The notes under the pieces: generated by a model
Seen by the model: only the letters and a program-made list of their open reading frames with translations
Told to the model about the DNA's origin: nothing
The model's database searches: none
Part shown: positions 17,786 through 30,546 of the stretch, in pieces
Position numbering within the stretch: the stretch's first letter is position 1
Layout of the letters: every line of letters begins with the position of its first letter
Made by a program: the position numbers and the translations under genes
Assembly (NCBI GenBank): GCA_907164885.2
Contig: OU015501.1
Span: 66,626,808-66,690,807 of the forward strand
Direction of reading: 5' to 3'
From: Dolomedes plantarius
Lineage: Eukaryota; Arthropoda; Arachnida; Araneae; Dolomedidae
DNA length: 64,000 nucleotides

Positions 17786-17873
17786 GTATACATGTAACAT
17801 TACCACAATAAGAGCAGTAAACCTACTGCTCTTATTGTGATCAGATTTTTCCTTATATTGTACACATGTATAC
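17786..17873. repeat. Strong hairpin in SIFamide intron 2
   Basis: Inner arms cacaataagagcagta (17804-17819) and tactgctcttattgtg (17824-17839) are a perfect 16-bp inverted repeat with a 4-base loop. Outer arms gtatacatgt (17786-17795) and acatgtatac (17864-17873) are also perfect inverses. It could fold in the intron RNA. It may equally be a small foldback element. Confidence 0.75.
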
Positions 17874-20501
17874 AAATTTGATTCGAAACGATCATAATCC
17901 CCTTGAAGTGGGTATTTTTCTGAAACACTAAAGAAGCGACTCTACAGTAACAGATGAAGTCGTGCGAACATTGCCCTTGGATAACATACAGGTGAATTTT
18001 GGTAGAAAATGAACCTATAGAAGAAAACCCCCCCACACACATATATAAATTTATATAAGCATATATATAGACATACATACTTTTATTTATATATAAATAA
18101 ATAACATTCCGAATCTGATTTTATGGTTCTGGTTTAACGAATTCCTCACTGACAGGCGTCTTAATAATAAACTAGTATATTTACTCTAGGATATAAAAAA
18201 ATAATTTATATTTTTTCATACTTAATTTCTTGCAGTTCTGCTAATTTTTAATTATCAGAAAATTAGTTGCTAATTATAAACTTTTAATATTACCACGATT
18301 CACAGTTAATTACATATTTGAATAATTAGGGATTTTCTAACAATGGTTAAACTGCTGTGGTAATGGTGTTTGCCACTAAATTATGAGGTTTTGAGTGCCG
18401 CGTTTGACAACATTGTTTATAGTCATTAGGATTCGATATTAAGCTATAGAACTGGATGGTTTAGCCCTGGCAAAAGATAACTGTCATTTAAAAAAATAAA
18501 TAGTTACACTAAAAATTTGTTTAGGGTGTTGGGTGTTAAACACAAAAAAAAAAAAAAAATCACTCAAAATACTTCTACGGCGTGAGTATAGATGTTTAAC
18601 CACAAATAAAGGATATTTTAAATTTTATCAAGATATCTCTACTAGTATTACATCAGCTCTTTTTTCCAGTAGAAATATATCAAATATTATTTCCACCACA
18701 CTTGGAGAAAGGAATTAAGCGATATACTCTACTTCATATGAATCAAGTTGAAACGTTTCTAAACATATAAAACAGAGCAACATAGGTTATTTTTTTACTA
18801 CTGTCATTAAATTTATTCAAAATATTTAATCTTTAAGAACAATTTATTATAGCCTCAACTTGAATTAAACTTAATTGCATAAACATTCAAAATCAGAATT
18901 AATGATTGTAACTTAGTTATAGAAAATATTCTCCTAATCCAAAATCATACATCATATAGGCACCATATACGATGGATCATAATGTTTTTCTTATATAAAA
19001 AATTATCACAAGAATTTCTTATTCGTTCTCTCGCTGTATAACTTCTATAACAATTGCTCATGTTTCACATATAGCATCTAGCACAACATGGTCGATAGTT
19101 CAAGTGTCAGCTTCCTCCAGCGATAGAGACATTCTTCGGACAAGGCTACAAATATTTTAGAATTTTTGAAATTCCAAACATGGTGTACTCCTCGCATACA
19201 GAGAATGCCATCTTTTATCTGCAGCGTGCGTTATACGTCATCAATCACCAATCATAATTTTTGCTAGCAATATAATTTTTCTTATCGTTGTGTTAAAATG
19301 GTATTAGGTAACTGAGAGGGTCCTATGCAGTAAAAAAATAAACTGAAATGAAAATAGTTTGTAACAAAAGAAAAGTGAGGCAATCTCCCCAGTGTAGCGA
19401 TAAATTTTTGATTATTTATAAATATGAATGTCGTAACAAGAAGTATTATAAAACTTAATTCATTTATTTTTGTTTTATAAGAGACAAAATGAAAGCCCGT
19501 ATTACAAGTTTATTAATCTGTATCAACAAACATTATAAATTATGGATCAACAGTAAAGCAATTCTCCTGAAAAAGCATTCTTTAATTCCACATATTTCAA
19601 TCAATAGTTTCCCCTTCGTGATGCATAACAAGACATTGCAAATAATTCCTAGTTTCTTAATAGTAAGAAAAAAACAATAAGATTTTTTTAAACTGCAGTT
19701 TTTAAAGCACACGCACACATTTTACGGACTTTACTATTACTGAAACTTAGCTACTGTTGCTGAAAATATCGAAATAGAAAGCTTTCCAAATTAATCTGTA
19801 AAAAGATATACTCAGCTTGCTTAATATAATAAGGTACCCGAAATTTACTTTACTATACTCTTCAAGGGCGATCCCAACGTATTGCTTAGAATATATCTCA
19901 AAATAACATAAATTCAAGCTCAGGTGAATGAAATGATCGATAAGATCCTAAAATGTAAGGATACGCTCGTGTTAAATTTTTGTACCTGAATACATTTTAT
20001 TTCGTAATTTTATGTTAAAGAGTTGCGCATCTCTGTTACCGCTGCCCTTTTGACAGTTGTTTTGACGATTTTAAGCAAGTAGCTTGAAATTGTAGAAGGT
20101 ATTATTTGAGTTGTGTTGGGCATACCTTAAGAGAAGATTTTCCTTTAACTCATTTTTCCTTAAGGTTATTAACGCATGTTCGATTTGATTAATAAAAATT
20201 TTATTAGATTAATTTGAACAAAATGACTCAAATGTAAGCATTGTAGCGTAAACAAACTTTTAAAATGCAGAGCTATGGTTTGTCACATAATACATTCTAA
20301 GTATATTTCAAATTCTATAAAAAGGATTTTTTAATAAGATCATATCGTATAAGCATATTTGTCAATGTTTTAGATTTATTAAAGATTGAAAACATCTAAA
20401 TGTTTCATCTCGTAAGATTCAAATATTTAAAAAATGTAATCGTTTGAATTTTCCTAATGCATTGTTTCTTTCTAAGTGGGTTCATATGGTAAGGATTATA
20501 T

Positions 20502-20504
<3 letters not shown>

Positions 20505-20571
<67 letters not shown>
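20505..20571. repeat. (TA)n microsatellite
   Basis: Uninterrupted ta dinucleotide run inside SIFamide intron 2. Confidence 0.95.
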
Positions 20572-20574
<3 letters not shown>

Positions 20575-21599
20575 TCATCTCGTTATTTCATGTTTTGTTT
20601 TATTTTAGAAAGGAGGAGTATACTGTCTACTATTTTAACTACATAAGACATTAAACTTTGGAATTTTTTAGGATTCAAAACCAACCAGATTGAAGTGCAT
20701 AATAAAGTTGAATATTCATGCTTAGAAAAAATTACTGATCGGACTTCATCATCAACTTTTTTCTGTTAATTTTTAATTTAAAATACGAAGCAAAATATAT
20801 TTGCACACAGAATTTATAATTCAAGAATATAATTATAGGTATTTGCCTACTTTAGTAAAATAAAGTGTACTCATTAAATAAAAATAACTGCTTTCAATAA
20901 AATATGATTTTGTATATAAGTTCCACATGTTTCTAATTAAGATTTCTCTCAGGTAAGTTAATTTTTTAACGAAAAGTCTTTAATCTTTATTTTGAATAAT
21001 AAATGGAAGATAGAGTTTTTTCTGTGAAAATAATGCACTGATTGTTTACATTAACAAAAATTGCAACACATATGAGGCAATACATTAACACTTTTATAAA
21101 TTGTGATAGATCGACGTTAATGAATAAGATCAGGCGTGATAGTTATTTCAGATATAAGTGAAAGATTTATATGGAATTCGAAAATCTGCCCTATAGTCAT
21201 TACTTCCGCTCATTTTCTACTAAACTTATAAATATTTCTGTTCATTAAAATCCATCTAAATCATACATAATGTGTTAAAGAGTATAATAAGCACAGAATT
21301 TGAAAAGTTTCTGTCGTTAGGTTCTTATGTACTTGAACTATGAGATTTTTGGAAGCGAACTACATATTTGAGTGAAAGTTGCCTTCAACATTTTTGCAAC
21401 TGTTAATAAGCGTGGTTAACATGCAAAGTAGTATCCCCAGATTTCTTGCGAGGTTTACTTTTTCCAAAAGTGAGGTTTTATTCACTACTTTGAAGTTCTT
21501 CCTTTTTGTATTTTAAAGAAAAAAAAGTGTATTTTGTTCTTTTTTTTTCGCTATGTCACTTCAGTTCGTAAATCTGTATAGCTGCAAACATCTGAAGTT

Positions 21600-22230
21600 C
21601 TTCCTGTTCCCTCACATATATTAGCCCTCGTGTAGCAAATGTTGACAGCAGCGCTCTAAACCAAACCAACCTATTCCCTCATATAAGAAAAAACTGGCAA
21701 CTTACGTAACCAGAAGACTAAACAGAATCTCTAATCGGGTTCAAGAAGACAAAAGCAAACTCGTTTGACACCTCGGGCCCGTCCGCTTTCAAGCATCTGC
21801 CATGAAGTACCTGAAGACGGTCATTTACTCGGCGCATCATAACCCCACCTTGCACAGAGTAGCGCAGGTACGTATTACTTACGCTTTAGGAGAAACGGAG
21901 CAACAGGAGCTATCGCCATGTGGCGAAAGTCGAGGCCCCGACGTCCATGTTACTCTTAGCCCGTGCCATCGCCCAGTTTCCAGCCGAGGCTGCGTGGAAG
22001 TGGTGACAACCGAAGCCTTGATGGTGATACAGTGATTTCCTCAGAGGACCCCACTCCCCCAGGAGACTCACATTAGCTCTCTCCTTTACCAAGCACCGAG
22101 ATCCTCACAACGGACCCCGATCCCCTGGGAGCAAGCCACACCAACCCGACTCCGGCCCCTCGGCCGAAGTAAAGTTAGACATATTCCAAATAAGCTACTC
22201 AAGAAGCTGTGTGACTCTGCAACATGTGAT
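21600..22230. repeat. GC-rich block, possibly an old LTR or other repeat
   Basis: This stretch is far richer in G and C than the intron around it and includes runs such as cctcgggcccgtccgc. Open frames on both strands carry no family motif. The composition and the sharp borders suggest an inserted element, perhaps an LTR fragment, but no paired repeat, terminal motif or target duplication was identified. A regulatory island of the SIFamide gene is the main alternative. Confidence 0.3.
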
Positions 22231-22419
22231 GCCAAACAAACTTTGTGACGATAATTTTATTCACGCAGCTCACCTCTAAAAGAACGGTTAATAGTTGGTG
22301 AAAGGAATTTTTCCCTATAAATTGAAATATGTGTAAATGAAATTTAAGCCACGTTCAGTAAATTATACTCCTAGCGTGGGTACTTACATCCACATATCCC
22401 ATCAAAATTTACCTCTGGA

Positions 22420-22614
22420 GGTGCGGGGTCAAGTGTTCTGGTCTTGTAACGTGACAAGGTTCAAAATTATGGGACCCGCCATTAGCCAAGTCGGAGTCTG
22501 ACCCTTGTGGTGCTAACTTAAAACCGTAGCCGCATCACTCAGCCCAATAGCCTATAATGGCCTTGATCTGATGCTTCTGTCGGTCAAGGGGCATAAGGAA
22601 CAACAACAACATTT
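22420..22614 (+). mobile_element. 5'-truncated SINE with (AAC)n tail
   Basis: Sequence such as gggacccgccattagccaag and cggtcaaggggcataagg matches, in reverse, the element at 30547-30966. It ends in aacaacaacaac at about 22602-22614, a SINE-type tail. The tRNA-like head is absent. Confidence 0.65.
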
Positions 22615-22829
22615 TCCGGTGTACGAGCCCGTTATCTCTGTTAGCATATATATAGTATCAATCTTTTCTTGGAGAAAAATGTGTAATTTCATACAATCTG
22701 TTTAGCTTATGGCAAATTTTATGATTCATGGGTATTAAATTACTTATATTTTAGCTACGTGCTAAACAATTAAGAACTAAAATATACATATTCCTGCCGT
22801 CACATTAATCTTCTATTTCATTATTTCAG

Positions 22830-22927
22830 ATTCAGACAGCAGAGTCAATGAAGTCCGACATCCAGCCTGTGAATACGTATTAGAAGCATGCAACCAGTGG
22901 TTTATGGCTGGACAAGAATCACAATAG
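22830..22927 (+). CDS. SIFa: SIFamide neuropeptide precursor, coding exon 2
   Basis: After the acceptor ttatttcag the phase-1 codon completes as Asp, and 32 residues follow to a TAG at 22925-22927. They include CEYVLEACNQWF, the two-cysteine C-terminal motif of SIFamide precursors (Drosophila has CEVAMEACPMWF). This confirms the family and the splice frame. Together with exon 1 the precursor is 74 residues, about the usual length (72 in Drosophila). The conserved cysteines probably form a disulfide in the C-terminal associated peptide, whose role is not known. No frameshift or stop disrupts the model, so the gene looks functional. Confidence 0.92.
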
Positions 22928-22957
22928 TATTGCAATAATGAACTGGTTGGAGAATAA
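22928..22957 (+). other. Start of SIFamide 3'UTR up to a possible donor
   Basis: A GTAAGA donor at 22958 lies 30 bases after the stop codon. It could splice to the acceptor at 23387. If unused, the 3'UTR simply continues. Confidence 0.4.
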
Positions 22958-23387
22958 GTAAGAATAATTTTATGGTTATTTATGCAATGTCAATGTAATT
23001 TAATTATTTCTTGTATACTATTCGCACGATGAAGTGATCAAAACAAAAATCAGACTGATCTTTGCTAAGACTGAACTTGGGTGGTCAGTTCAACATTACA
23101 GAAATATGATTGAAACTGACCTCAATAACTCATAAAACGTTTTTATAATAATATAAATTAATAGGATAACAGTTTTAATAATATTTGAGGAAATATTCTC
23201 ATATATAGCTTCACTATTAAAAATATTATTTTTCATGTTATCAATAGTTTATAATGAATGTTCTACTGCTTATAAAAGTGGTAATTTTTTATTAGTGTTT
23301 TAAAATAAAAATTTTTTAATGCCATTAAGTTTGAAACTATGAATTTTTTGCAGCTAACTTTGGGATTCGTTATTTTTTCTTTTTCAG

Positions 23388-23480
23388 GAAAACGACGAGA
23401 CTGATTAAAAGATTTTACATCAGTTGGAGATAATTCTGTATTAACAAATTTGTTTAATCATTAAAGACATGGAAATATAA
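23388..23480 (+). other. Proposed 3'UTR exon and poly(A) site of SIFamide gene
   Basis: A strong acceptor (tattttttctttttcag) ends at 23387. An ATTAAA poly(A) signal is at 23460-23465, followed by a T-rich stretch (gacttttttgtttc) that could be the downstream element. The cleavage point near 23480 is approximate. Confidence 0.45.
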
Positions 23481-25193
23481 TGACTTTTTTGTTTCATTGA
23501 TACATTGTTTCATTCATACATTGATACATTTGTCAAGAAAAAATCTCAGATGATCTTATTACTGAAGTACCTTTTTTCCTCCATCTTTCTAAATGAGAAA
23601 TTAAATAAATATTTAAGCACAACTTTCTGTATATCAGGTATACTAAATATTAATTTTGATGCCGAAATTTCAAAATCAGTGAAGCAGTGTACTTATTTTT
23701 TTTTTCAATGCAGTAATATATCAGTATTTTCAATCCATTGCAACCTAGAAAAAACACATAACTCATTGAAATTTCAAATATTTCATTAAATTTTGTAAAC
23801 TTTAGCAATAAACGAAAAAAATAGCTTATGTTGACACGATGACAGAGTATATAAAGATTTCCTATAAACCACAATTGTTTTAAGAAAGCTTTATATATAG
23901 TTTTGCTATGAAACTTTGAAACAATTTTTCTTTATATGAAAAGATTTTTATGTTAATGTTCACTAAATCCGTAACACGAGAGACAGCTGTTTTAATTTTT
24001 TGCCTAATTCATTTCTATTTTAAGGAATAAATCAATATGATATATAGATTTTTGAATTTTGCATTCATCCTAATAAATTATACTTTGCTATTGCTCATAA
24101 ATCCACTGTCCTATATAATTCAATGGCATGAATATATTTCAAAATGTCAAGTTAGTCCGTAATATACTTAGAATTATATAGCGTCCGAAACGTTTCGAAT
24201 ATCTAATAAATATAATGTATAGAGCACATGGCAGTAGTTAGAGTTTAAAATGCATATTACATGGCTATGAAATTAGCTGAGCTATCCAGCTGTCTTGATT
24301 AGTGTAATGATTAGTGTCTTGGGATTAGTCACCTGTGCAACGTTATTTAAAGACTAGTTTCGAGGAAATTTTCGATTAAATATGTATTAAGTAATCACAT
24401 AATGAGAATTCACACGATTTCCACAAACTGCTCTGCAGTCTGTAAACTCGTAAAGAACGTAACACGAGATCAGCATTTCAATAATTTAATTCGCAGCCAA
24501 CACTTAACATTAAAAATTTAACCTTTAGTATCATGTAGCTTGAATTTTGAAAAGTCCATCATTTGTTGAACATCTCTCAAACTGACACCGTCCAGTATGA
24601 TGTGTATCTAAACCTATATTTCATAGAAACCATTCCGATAAATTATTGAAGCAACTGACTCCGCATGCATGTATTCGGACTTGAGTAATGCAAATTGCTG
24701 GGCGTAATAAATGAGTTGTGGATAGAATACAAAGTAGACAGCTTGAAAAGAGATAGCGAAACATAAATTGTGTACTACGCATTATTTTTCTAGTTGCATA
24801 CTTGAAATCGGGAAACCTGAATGCTCCCATTTATGTTTAGACTCTTTGAATCAAAAATCTAAAAAAAAATTTCAAGGTTTATCAAATTTAGAGTGGAAAG
24901 TGGATCAAATTCTAGCAAGTGAGTAATTATATTACTCTTTAAATAAAAATATTTTCACTTAAGTTTAGAATTAGCACTATTTAGATTATCATACCATAGG
25001 TATTATCATTTCAAAAGCCATCTGTTACCATTACGTGTAAATTCAGACTATATTCTAATATTTTAAAAAATTTAACCACTTATAAATTTAGAATGCTTAA
25101 AACGTAAATGTATGCCATCTACAAATTTTGTCAATTTAAATAAAAAATTTTTAATCTAAAAATATTTACCATGAAATATCAAGTAACTATATT
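23481..25193. other. Intergenic, no gene seen
   Basis: AT-rich sequence with only short open frames that lack coding character or family motifs. Confidence 0.6.
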
Positions 25194-25341
25194 ACTAAAA
25201 ATAAATAATCCAACAGAGCTAGATAATTATAATAATAATAAATATAAGAATAATTATAAGAATTATTCTTATAATTATATTATTGTTATAATTATCAAGT
25301 TCTTATAATTATATAGTTCTGTTGGATTATTTATTTTCAGT
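25194..25341. repeat. Foldback element (long imperfect palindrome)
   Basis: Left arm aaataaataatccaacagag (within 25194-25219) is the inverse of ctgttggattatttattt (within 25316-25341), with two mismatches over 26 bp. The inner sequence is (ATA)n-rich and also partly self-complementary. It may be a tiny MITE or a foldback repeat. Confidence 0.7.
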
Positions 25342-25662
25342 TATATTTGTCCATTTTCAATATAAGGATATGAAGCAACTGCGCAATCGTTTATTGAAAA
25401 GTTTTATGTTTCCATTGCTAGGATAGGTTTTAAATTAACTTGTTTGGCAGTCTATGCTCGCTTTTTAATTTTGTCAGTTTGATTTGTTTATTTTATTTTT
25501 GAATTGCAACTATATTACTTAATCCCATATGAGATAACTTGTGAATATTTTTTTCAATTGAAAGAGCTCATTAATATAGTTGAGGATAACTTTCAAATGT
25601 TACGCGTCGAGTTTCTGTGCAGCAAAAGAAGCAAAACTGAAGAATAGATTATGCTTCTTGTT

Positions 25663-26380
25663 AAAGGGATGGTAGACTTTCGAATTGCCAAAAATCGAAC
25701 AAAAAATGGAATTTTTTTTGGGGTGTATTAATATTTTAAAAATACGTAAATGTTGGAATAAAATACATTTAAAATATTTAATGAACTGTAAAATGAAAAC
25801 TTGGTGGCTTTAGAAAGGTAAATATTAAAGGTAGGTGAAAAAAAATATCTTTTAAATGGCTTTTTATCAAAATGAGTCATTTCCAGATTTGCAAGTCTTT
25901 GAAATGCTCCTCGCTTCACAATTTTTGACGAAATTTTATAAAATTTATAACAAAGACTCCTCTTATACATTAAAATAAAGTTATGTATCCATTTCAGGTT
26001 TCGACATCATTAAGATTATCAAAGTTTAATTTAAGTGTAGAAAAGTACAAAAATTTCATGAAAATCGGAGTAAAAGCAAAAAAATATTTCTTAAAAATTA
26101 ACTGTTCAACGAAAGCACAAAATAATACATAACTTTGTTCAACATGTATTTATAAGCAATTTAAATGCAAAATTAAGGGGGAAGTCAAAAATTGGATCGC
26201 AAGGAGCATTTTAAAAAACATAATAAAAATTTCAATTTTTAAAATAAAATTTTTTTTTAAATATTTATAAAATTTTATAAAGTGTCTGATATAGTTATAC
26301 TTTAATGAATATATATGCAAAATTTCATATCTCTGAGGTAAAATATTCAAAAATTGCTTTGTAATGTCCACTATCCCCAT
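25663..26380. mobile_element. Possible MITE with weak inverted ends
   Basis: The left end aagggatggtagactttcg resembles the inverse of the right end (atggggatagtggacatt as read on the minus strand). The interior is AT-rich and non-coding. The match is imperfect and no clean target duplication is seen. Confidence 0.3.
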
Positions 26381-26887
26381 AATTATATGTGATATAAGCA
26401 ACTGAAAGAGTATAAATTACAACTTACAATGGCTACTTGTAATTTAAATTACATTGTTTGTTTCTGCACTTCCCATGAGTAATATTATAAAAACATAATG
26501 GGATGTACGAGTATTTTCATCAATTATCCAGCCTCATCTGATGAACTTTATAAAAACCTTCCAAGGTGACTCAATATTTTATATGATAGGAATAATATAC
26601 AAAATACAAAATATTATCAAAATAAAGGAAAATGTAAATTAAGCCCAAAACCAATTACTTCTAAAAGATCATGGCTATTCATGTTCATCCTTGACATACA
26701 TTTTTCTTCTGTTTACATTTGGCAACGGACAACATGAGCTTTCACTCTAGATGTCACAATTTAGGTTGCTCCCTTGATACGTCAGGAATTTTTACAGAAT
26801 TTATCTTAAAATTATTAACTATATGTACCATATTCTTACTCATGCATTTTCAGAAAGATTTCGAATATAGGTCAACATCTGAAATAG

Positions 26888-26889
<2 letters not shown>

Positions 26890-26949
<60 letters not shown>

Positions 26950-26970
26950 TACATATATATAAATATATAT

Positions 26971-27004
<34 letters not shown>
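26890..27004. repeat. (TA)n(GA)n microsatellite
   Basis: A long ta run passes into a ga run ending near 27004. Confidence 0.95.
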
Positions 27005-27006
<2 letters not shown>

Positions 27007-29742
27007 AGTAAGTTAGTAAGTAAGTAAAGGGCAATAAAAACTATGTGTATAAAATATAGTTATTAATACAACTCACAATTATTCTGTCTATTAAAATAAA
27101 ACTCTGTAACGTGAGGATTTTGAGTCAAAACGAATGTTTAGCCTTCGAATCATATGAATGAAAGCAAATAATTCCCCCTACCTTTAAGAAGTCACTACAA
27201 GATGAATTGAAATAAAAGTCCCAGTATTTCTTAAATAATATAAATTGGGGCGAAAGTCCAACAGAAAATATTAATATGAAAACAATCCAAATCCAACACT
27301 GAAAGGGAAAAATAGAATAAGTTATGTGACCAACACAATCTTAAACTTCCGGTAAATTTACTACTAGCATAAGCATCAAACAAGTTGGACTGTCGGAAAT
27401 CTTTAGTACCTATCAAACTTGCAAAGGTATAAAATTAAAAAAAAATAAGTAAGTGGAATTGAGATAAAATTTTAAAAAGATTTTACACAGAGGGGCAAAA
27501 ATTCAGGGACACAACCTAAGGAGAAATTATGTTCGATCAGATATTTTTAATCTTCAATCAGACATTCTTAATTTTGCTAGACAATGCGTAAAAAACGATA
27601 ACCACCTTTTATGAGTCAAAAATAAAAATTAAGATAACCCGCTATTGGAATTCTTCATTCTCCAGCGTACTTGTCTGTTATGGCATGATGAAGAGCACAT
27701 AAGAAGGTCGTAACAAGGATCCAAGGCCTGGAGATGTGAATTTATACTGAGATTAAGATAACTATAAAAAATAATTTTAAGGGCTAAATATAAGAGGAGG
27801 AAGAAATTTCTGTAAGTTGAAATTTCTGTAAAACAGAGGAAATATGAAATCCTTTAACTGTTTCGGCAACAAAATAATGACAAGTCACGCAATCACTAAT
27901 TAACTTAACGAGTTTAATCTTATTTAATTTCAAGCTTAAACGATTAATTCATATCAAGTGAACGCCATTGATATTTCAAAAAGAATATATGCTATATATT
28001 TGAAACAGTAATTTAGTAGTATAATACCGTAATTTGGGTATTGAAAAAGTAGTATTAGGCTCAGTATGAGAGGTCCTATGACGTAATGGTTCAGTACAAG
28101 AATATGCTATCGATAAATTTAAGATTTCTTTTAAGGTTTTTATAAGTCATCACATGTCTATAATAACATTATGGTATTTGTTCTAAGGATTGACACTAGT
28201 CTGCTTTCTTTCAATAAAAATATTCTTATTCAGTATTCATTAAGACTATATATATATATATATATATACCATAAAAGTTTACATGCTAAATAATCTATAT
28301 CTATTCATGCATATGTGTGAACTATGAAAAGCCTTGTCGAGGATTTTCCATCTCAATATTCTGATAAATGTCCTCAATACTTTTATGAAAGTCCTCAATA
28401 TTGATAAATGAACAAATGTAAGCTTGAAATATTCTTCAGACAGATAAAAGAGTTCAATGTAATAGTTAAAAACCGTATAATCGATCAAATAAAAAAATGA
28501 AATTTTATAGTGCGGACGAAAAGAGTGTCAGAGTTCATCAACCTGAATATATTTCATGCTCTCCTTAAGATAACAAATATTCAGTCTGTAATTTTAAGAT
28601 TTCTGAAAGTTTTTTTCTTTTTATACTCGAAGTAAAATGGTTAATGAAAGTCATTATATATGTGTAGGAGGTAAAAGTCTAAATAGAATACGATATTATG
28701 TCATGCTAAAAAACGCATAATTGAGACGATTCTGAAAGAAATCAAGCTTATTTTTCATGAATGAGATATCTAGTTCATTGAAGATTAATTCTGTAGTTTA
28801 TTACAGGATTAAAAAAATTAGAGAAAATAACATTATTTCAGTAATTTCAAATGAGAAGTAACTAATTCGTTCATGTTGATTATCTCAAGACAAGTCGATA
28901 GTAGTTTTTTAAAGTGAGATAAAAAAAACTTTGAAACTGTAAAAATGAGTCATTGTCTTTATAACCAGGAGTCCAAATAAAGTAAATTTTTAAGAAATTT
29001 CTACCAAAGAACTATAGGGGCGAAATTGCCCTCAAAAATAAAAAAAGATATAACTATAACAACAGAAAAGTTTAAGAAAGAAAATATTACAATAAGCGAG
29101 AAATATATCAAGGAAAATAACTGTAATATAAAACCTTTTAACCTTCAGTTGATTTATGGAAGGTATCTAGACAACGTCTAACCAAAATGACAAGCAAAAT
29201 TGACACATGATATTCTTAGTTCAAAATTTTCATATTGTTTTTAAACACATTTGTTTACATAGCAACCCAGACAGGGACGTCCCTGACTTATTTCCATATT
29301 CTAGAAACAATATGAGTAATCCCACATTTTTAGCATGGAAGGCGTTCTGTCTTATGTGGGTTAATTTGTATAATATATTCACGGTTTCAATTAATTCTAG
29401 AAATATATCCCATGTTATTTAAAAAATAAATTGTCGAGATACTGGAGTTTTAAAACTGCCTGACTGATCGATTGCTGATTTTGCGTCTTTTTTCTCCCGA
29501 ACAACAGATTGTTATTAGAAAATTTTTTAAATCATAAAATTAGTTAATTAAATTTGGGGGATGTATATTTTAAGATTTTCAAGAAGGCTAATTTTTAGCG
29601 GTGAACTCTAGAATTTCATAAGTCCCATCAAAGCTAGTGAGCTGCGGTGATCAAAATTTTCCAAAATATCTCAAATAGAACTTCTTAAAAGTGATACAAG
29701 TCAAAAGATGCCAATTTTGAGGTTATGTCATTGAAAAATATG
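27005..29742. other. Intergenic, no gene seen
   Basis: AT-rich with a short ta run at 28248-28267 and local repeats of gtcctcaata around 28360-28405. No coding or RNA gene is recognised. Confidence 0.55.
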
Positions 29743-29744
29743 TA

Positions 29745-30324
29745 GGGTGGGTGTCCCAAATATCGCCCCTTTGCCTAATATCGCCTACTCGTGTTTCTAA
29801 AGTAGGATTCGCGCTATGTATGAGAAAATGCAGTAACTTCTTAGTTCTGGTTTTGTACTAACAGCGGTGATAGCGACAACGCTCTTATCACAGACAACAG
29901 AAACTATATGGCGTCTGAAGTTGCTTTGGCTGTTGTCTTCGTAAACTTTGGCTCCAAAGAATCAGAATCCAGTGAATGACCAGGTAGGTGCATCCAAATT
30001 CTAATTTCGCTTATAAAATTTGACAGTGCATTAAACAGAGACTTTGCTAGCAACGCCTTTTAATAGGTGCTCCTAATTTCGCCTGGTAGGCGGTAAGAGG
30101 AACAGAGGTAGGCAGGAACCGCCCTGGAGTTCACTGGAAATTTCAATTTTTCCAGTTTAGCTACATAACTTAAACTGGCACTGGTTTTCGAGTTGGTTGA
30201 TCTCAGGATACCAAAGGAAATAGCTCTTAGGGGTGTTCTTTGAGTTTCCAGCCTAATCAGAATCTAAAAAGCAGATGAAATGTCGAAAAAAAGTTAGAGT
30301 AGGCGATATTTGGGACACCTACCC
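29745..30324. mobile_element. MITE with 26-bp inverted ends and TA duplication
   Basis: The left end gggtgggtgtcccaaatatc and the right end gatatttgggacacctaccc are inverses with one mismatch, flanked by TA at 29743-29744 and 30325-30326. The interior is non-coding. The element is 580 bp. The TA duplication points to a Tc1/mariner/pogo-type transposase acting in trans. Confidence 0.85.
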
Positions 30325-30546
30325 TATGAAGTGCCCCATCGTGCACGAAAAGCGACACATCTCTATCTCGCAATTTGTCCACCTGAGGGCAGTTGTATCA
30401 CTTTTATTGTAATGCTAGATCAAGCTGTATAGTACTCTTTAAGTTGATTTTTCTCAAATGCTGCATTTTTGAGTTGTGTCATTTTTCTTGCCGGGGTGGG
30501 ATATATTTCTCATACAAACAAACTCTCTTTACATATTTTATTTCAC

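Larger units (their letters stand above)
16847..22829 (+). other. Intron 2 of the SIFamide gene
   Basis: Phase 1 intron from GTAAGA at 16847 to the acceptor ttatttcag ending at 22829. It holds a MITE, a hairpin, a (TA)n run, a GC-rich repeat-like block and a SINE, each listed separately. The stretch 18080-20500 shows no gene or repeat that I can name. Confidence 0.8.

Noticed and set aside
27707..27718. gtcgtaacaagg, identical to a conserved part of the small-subunit rRNA 3' end
   Set aside because: Only 12 bases match and the flanks do not continue as rRNA, so it is taken as chance.
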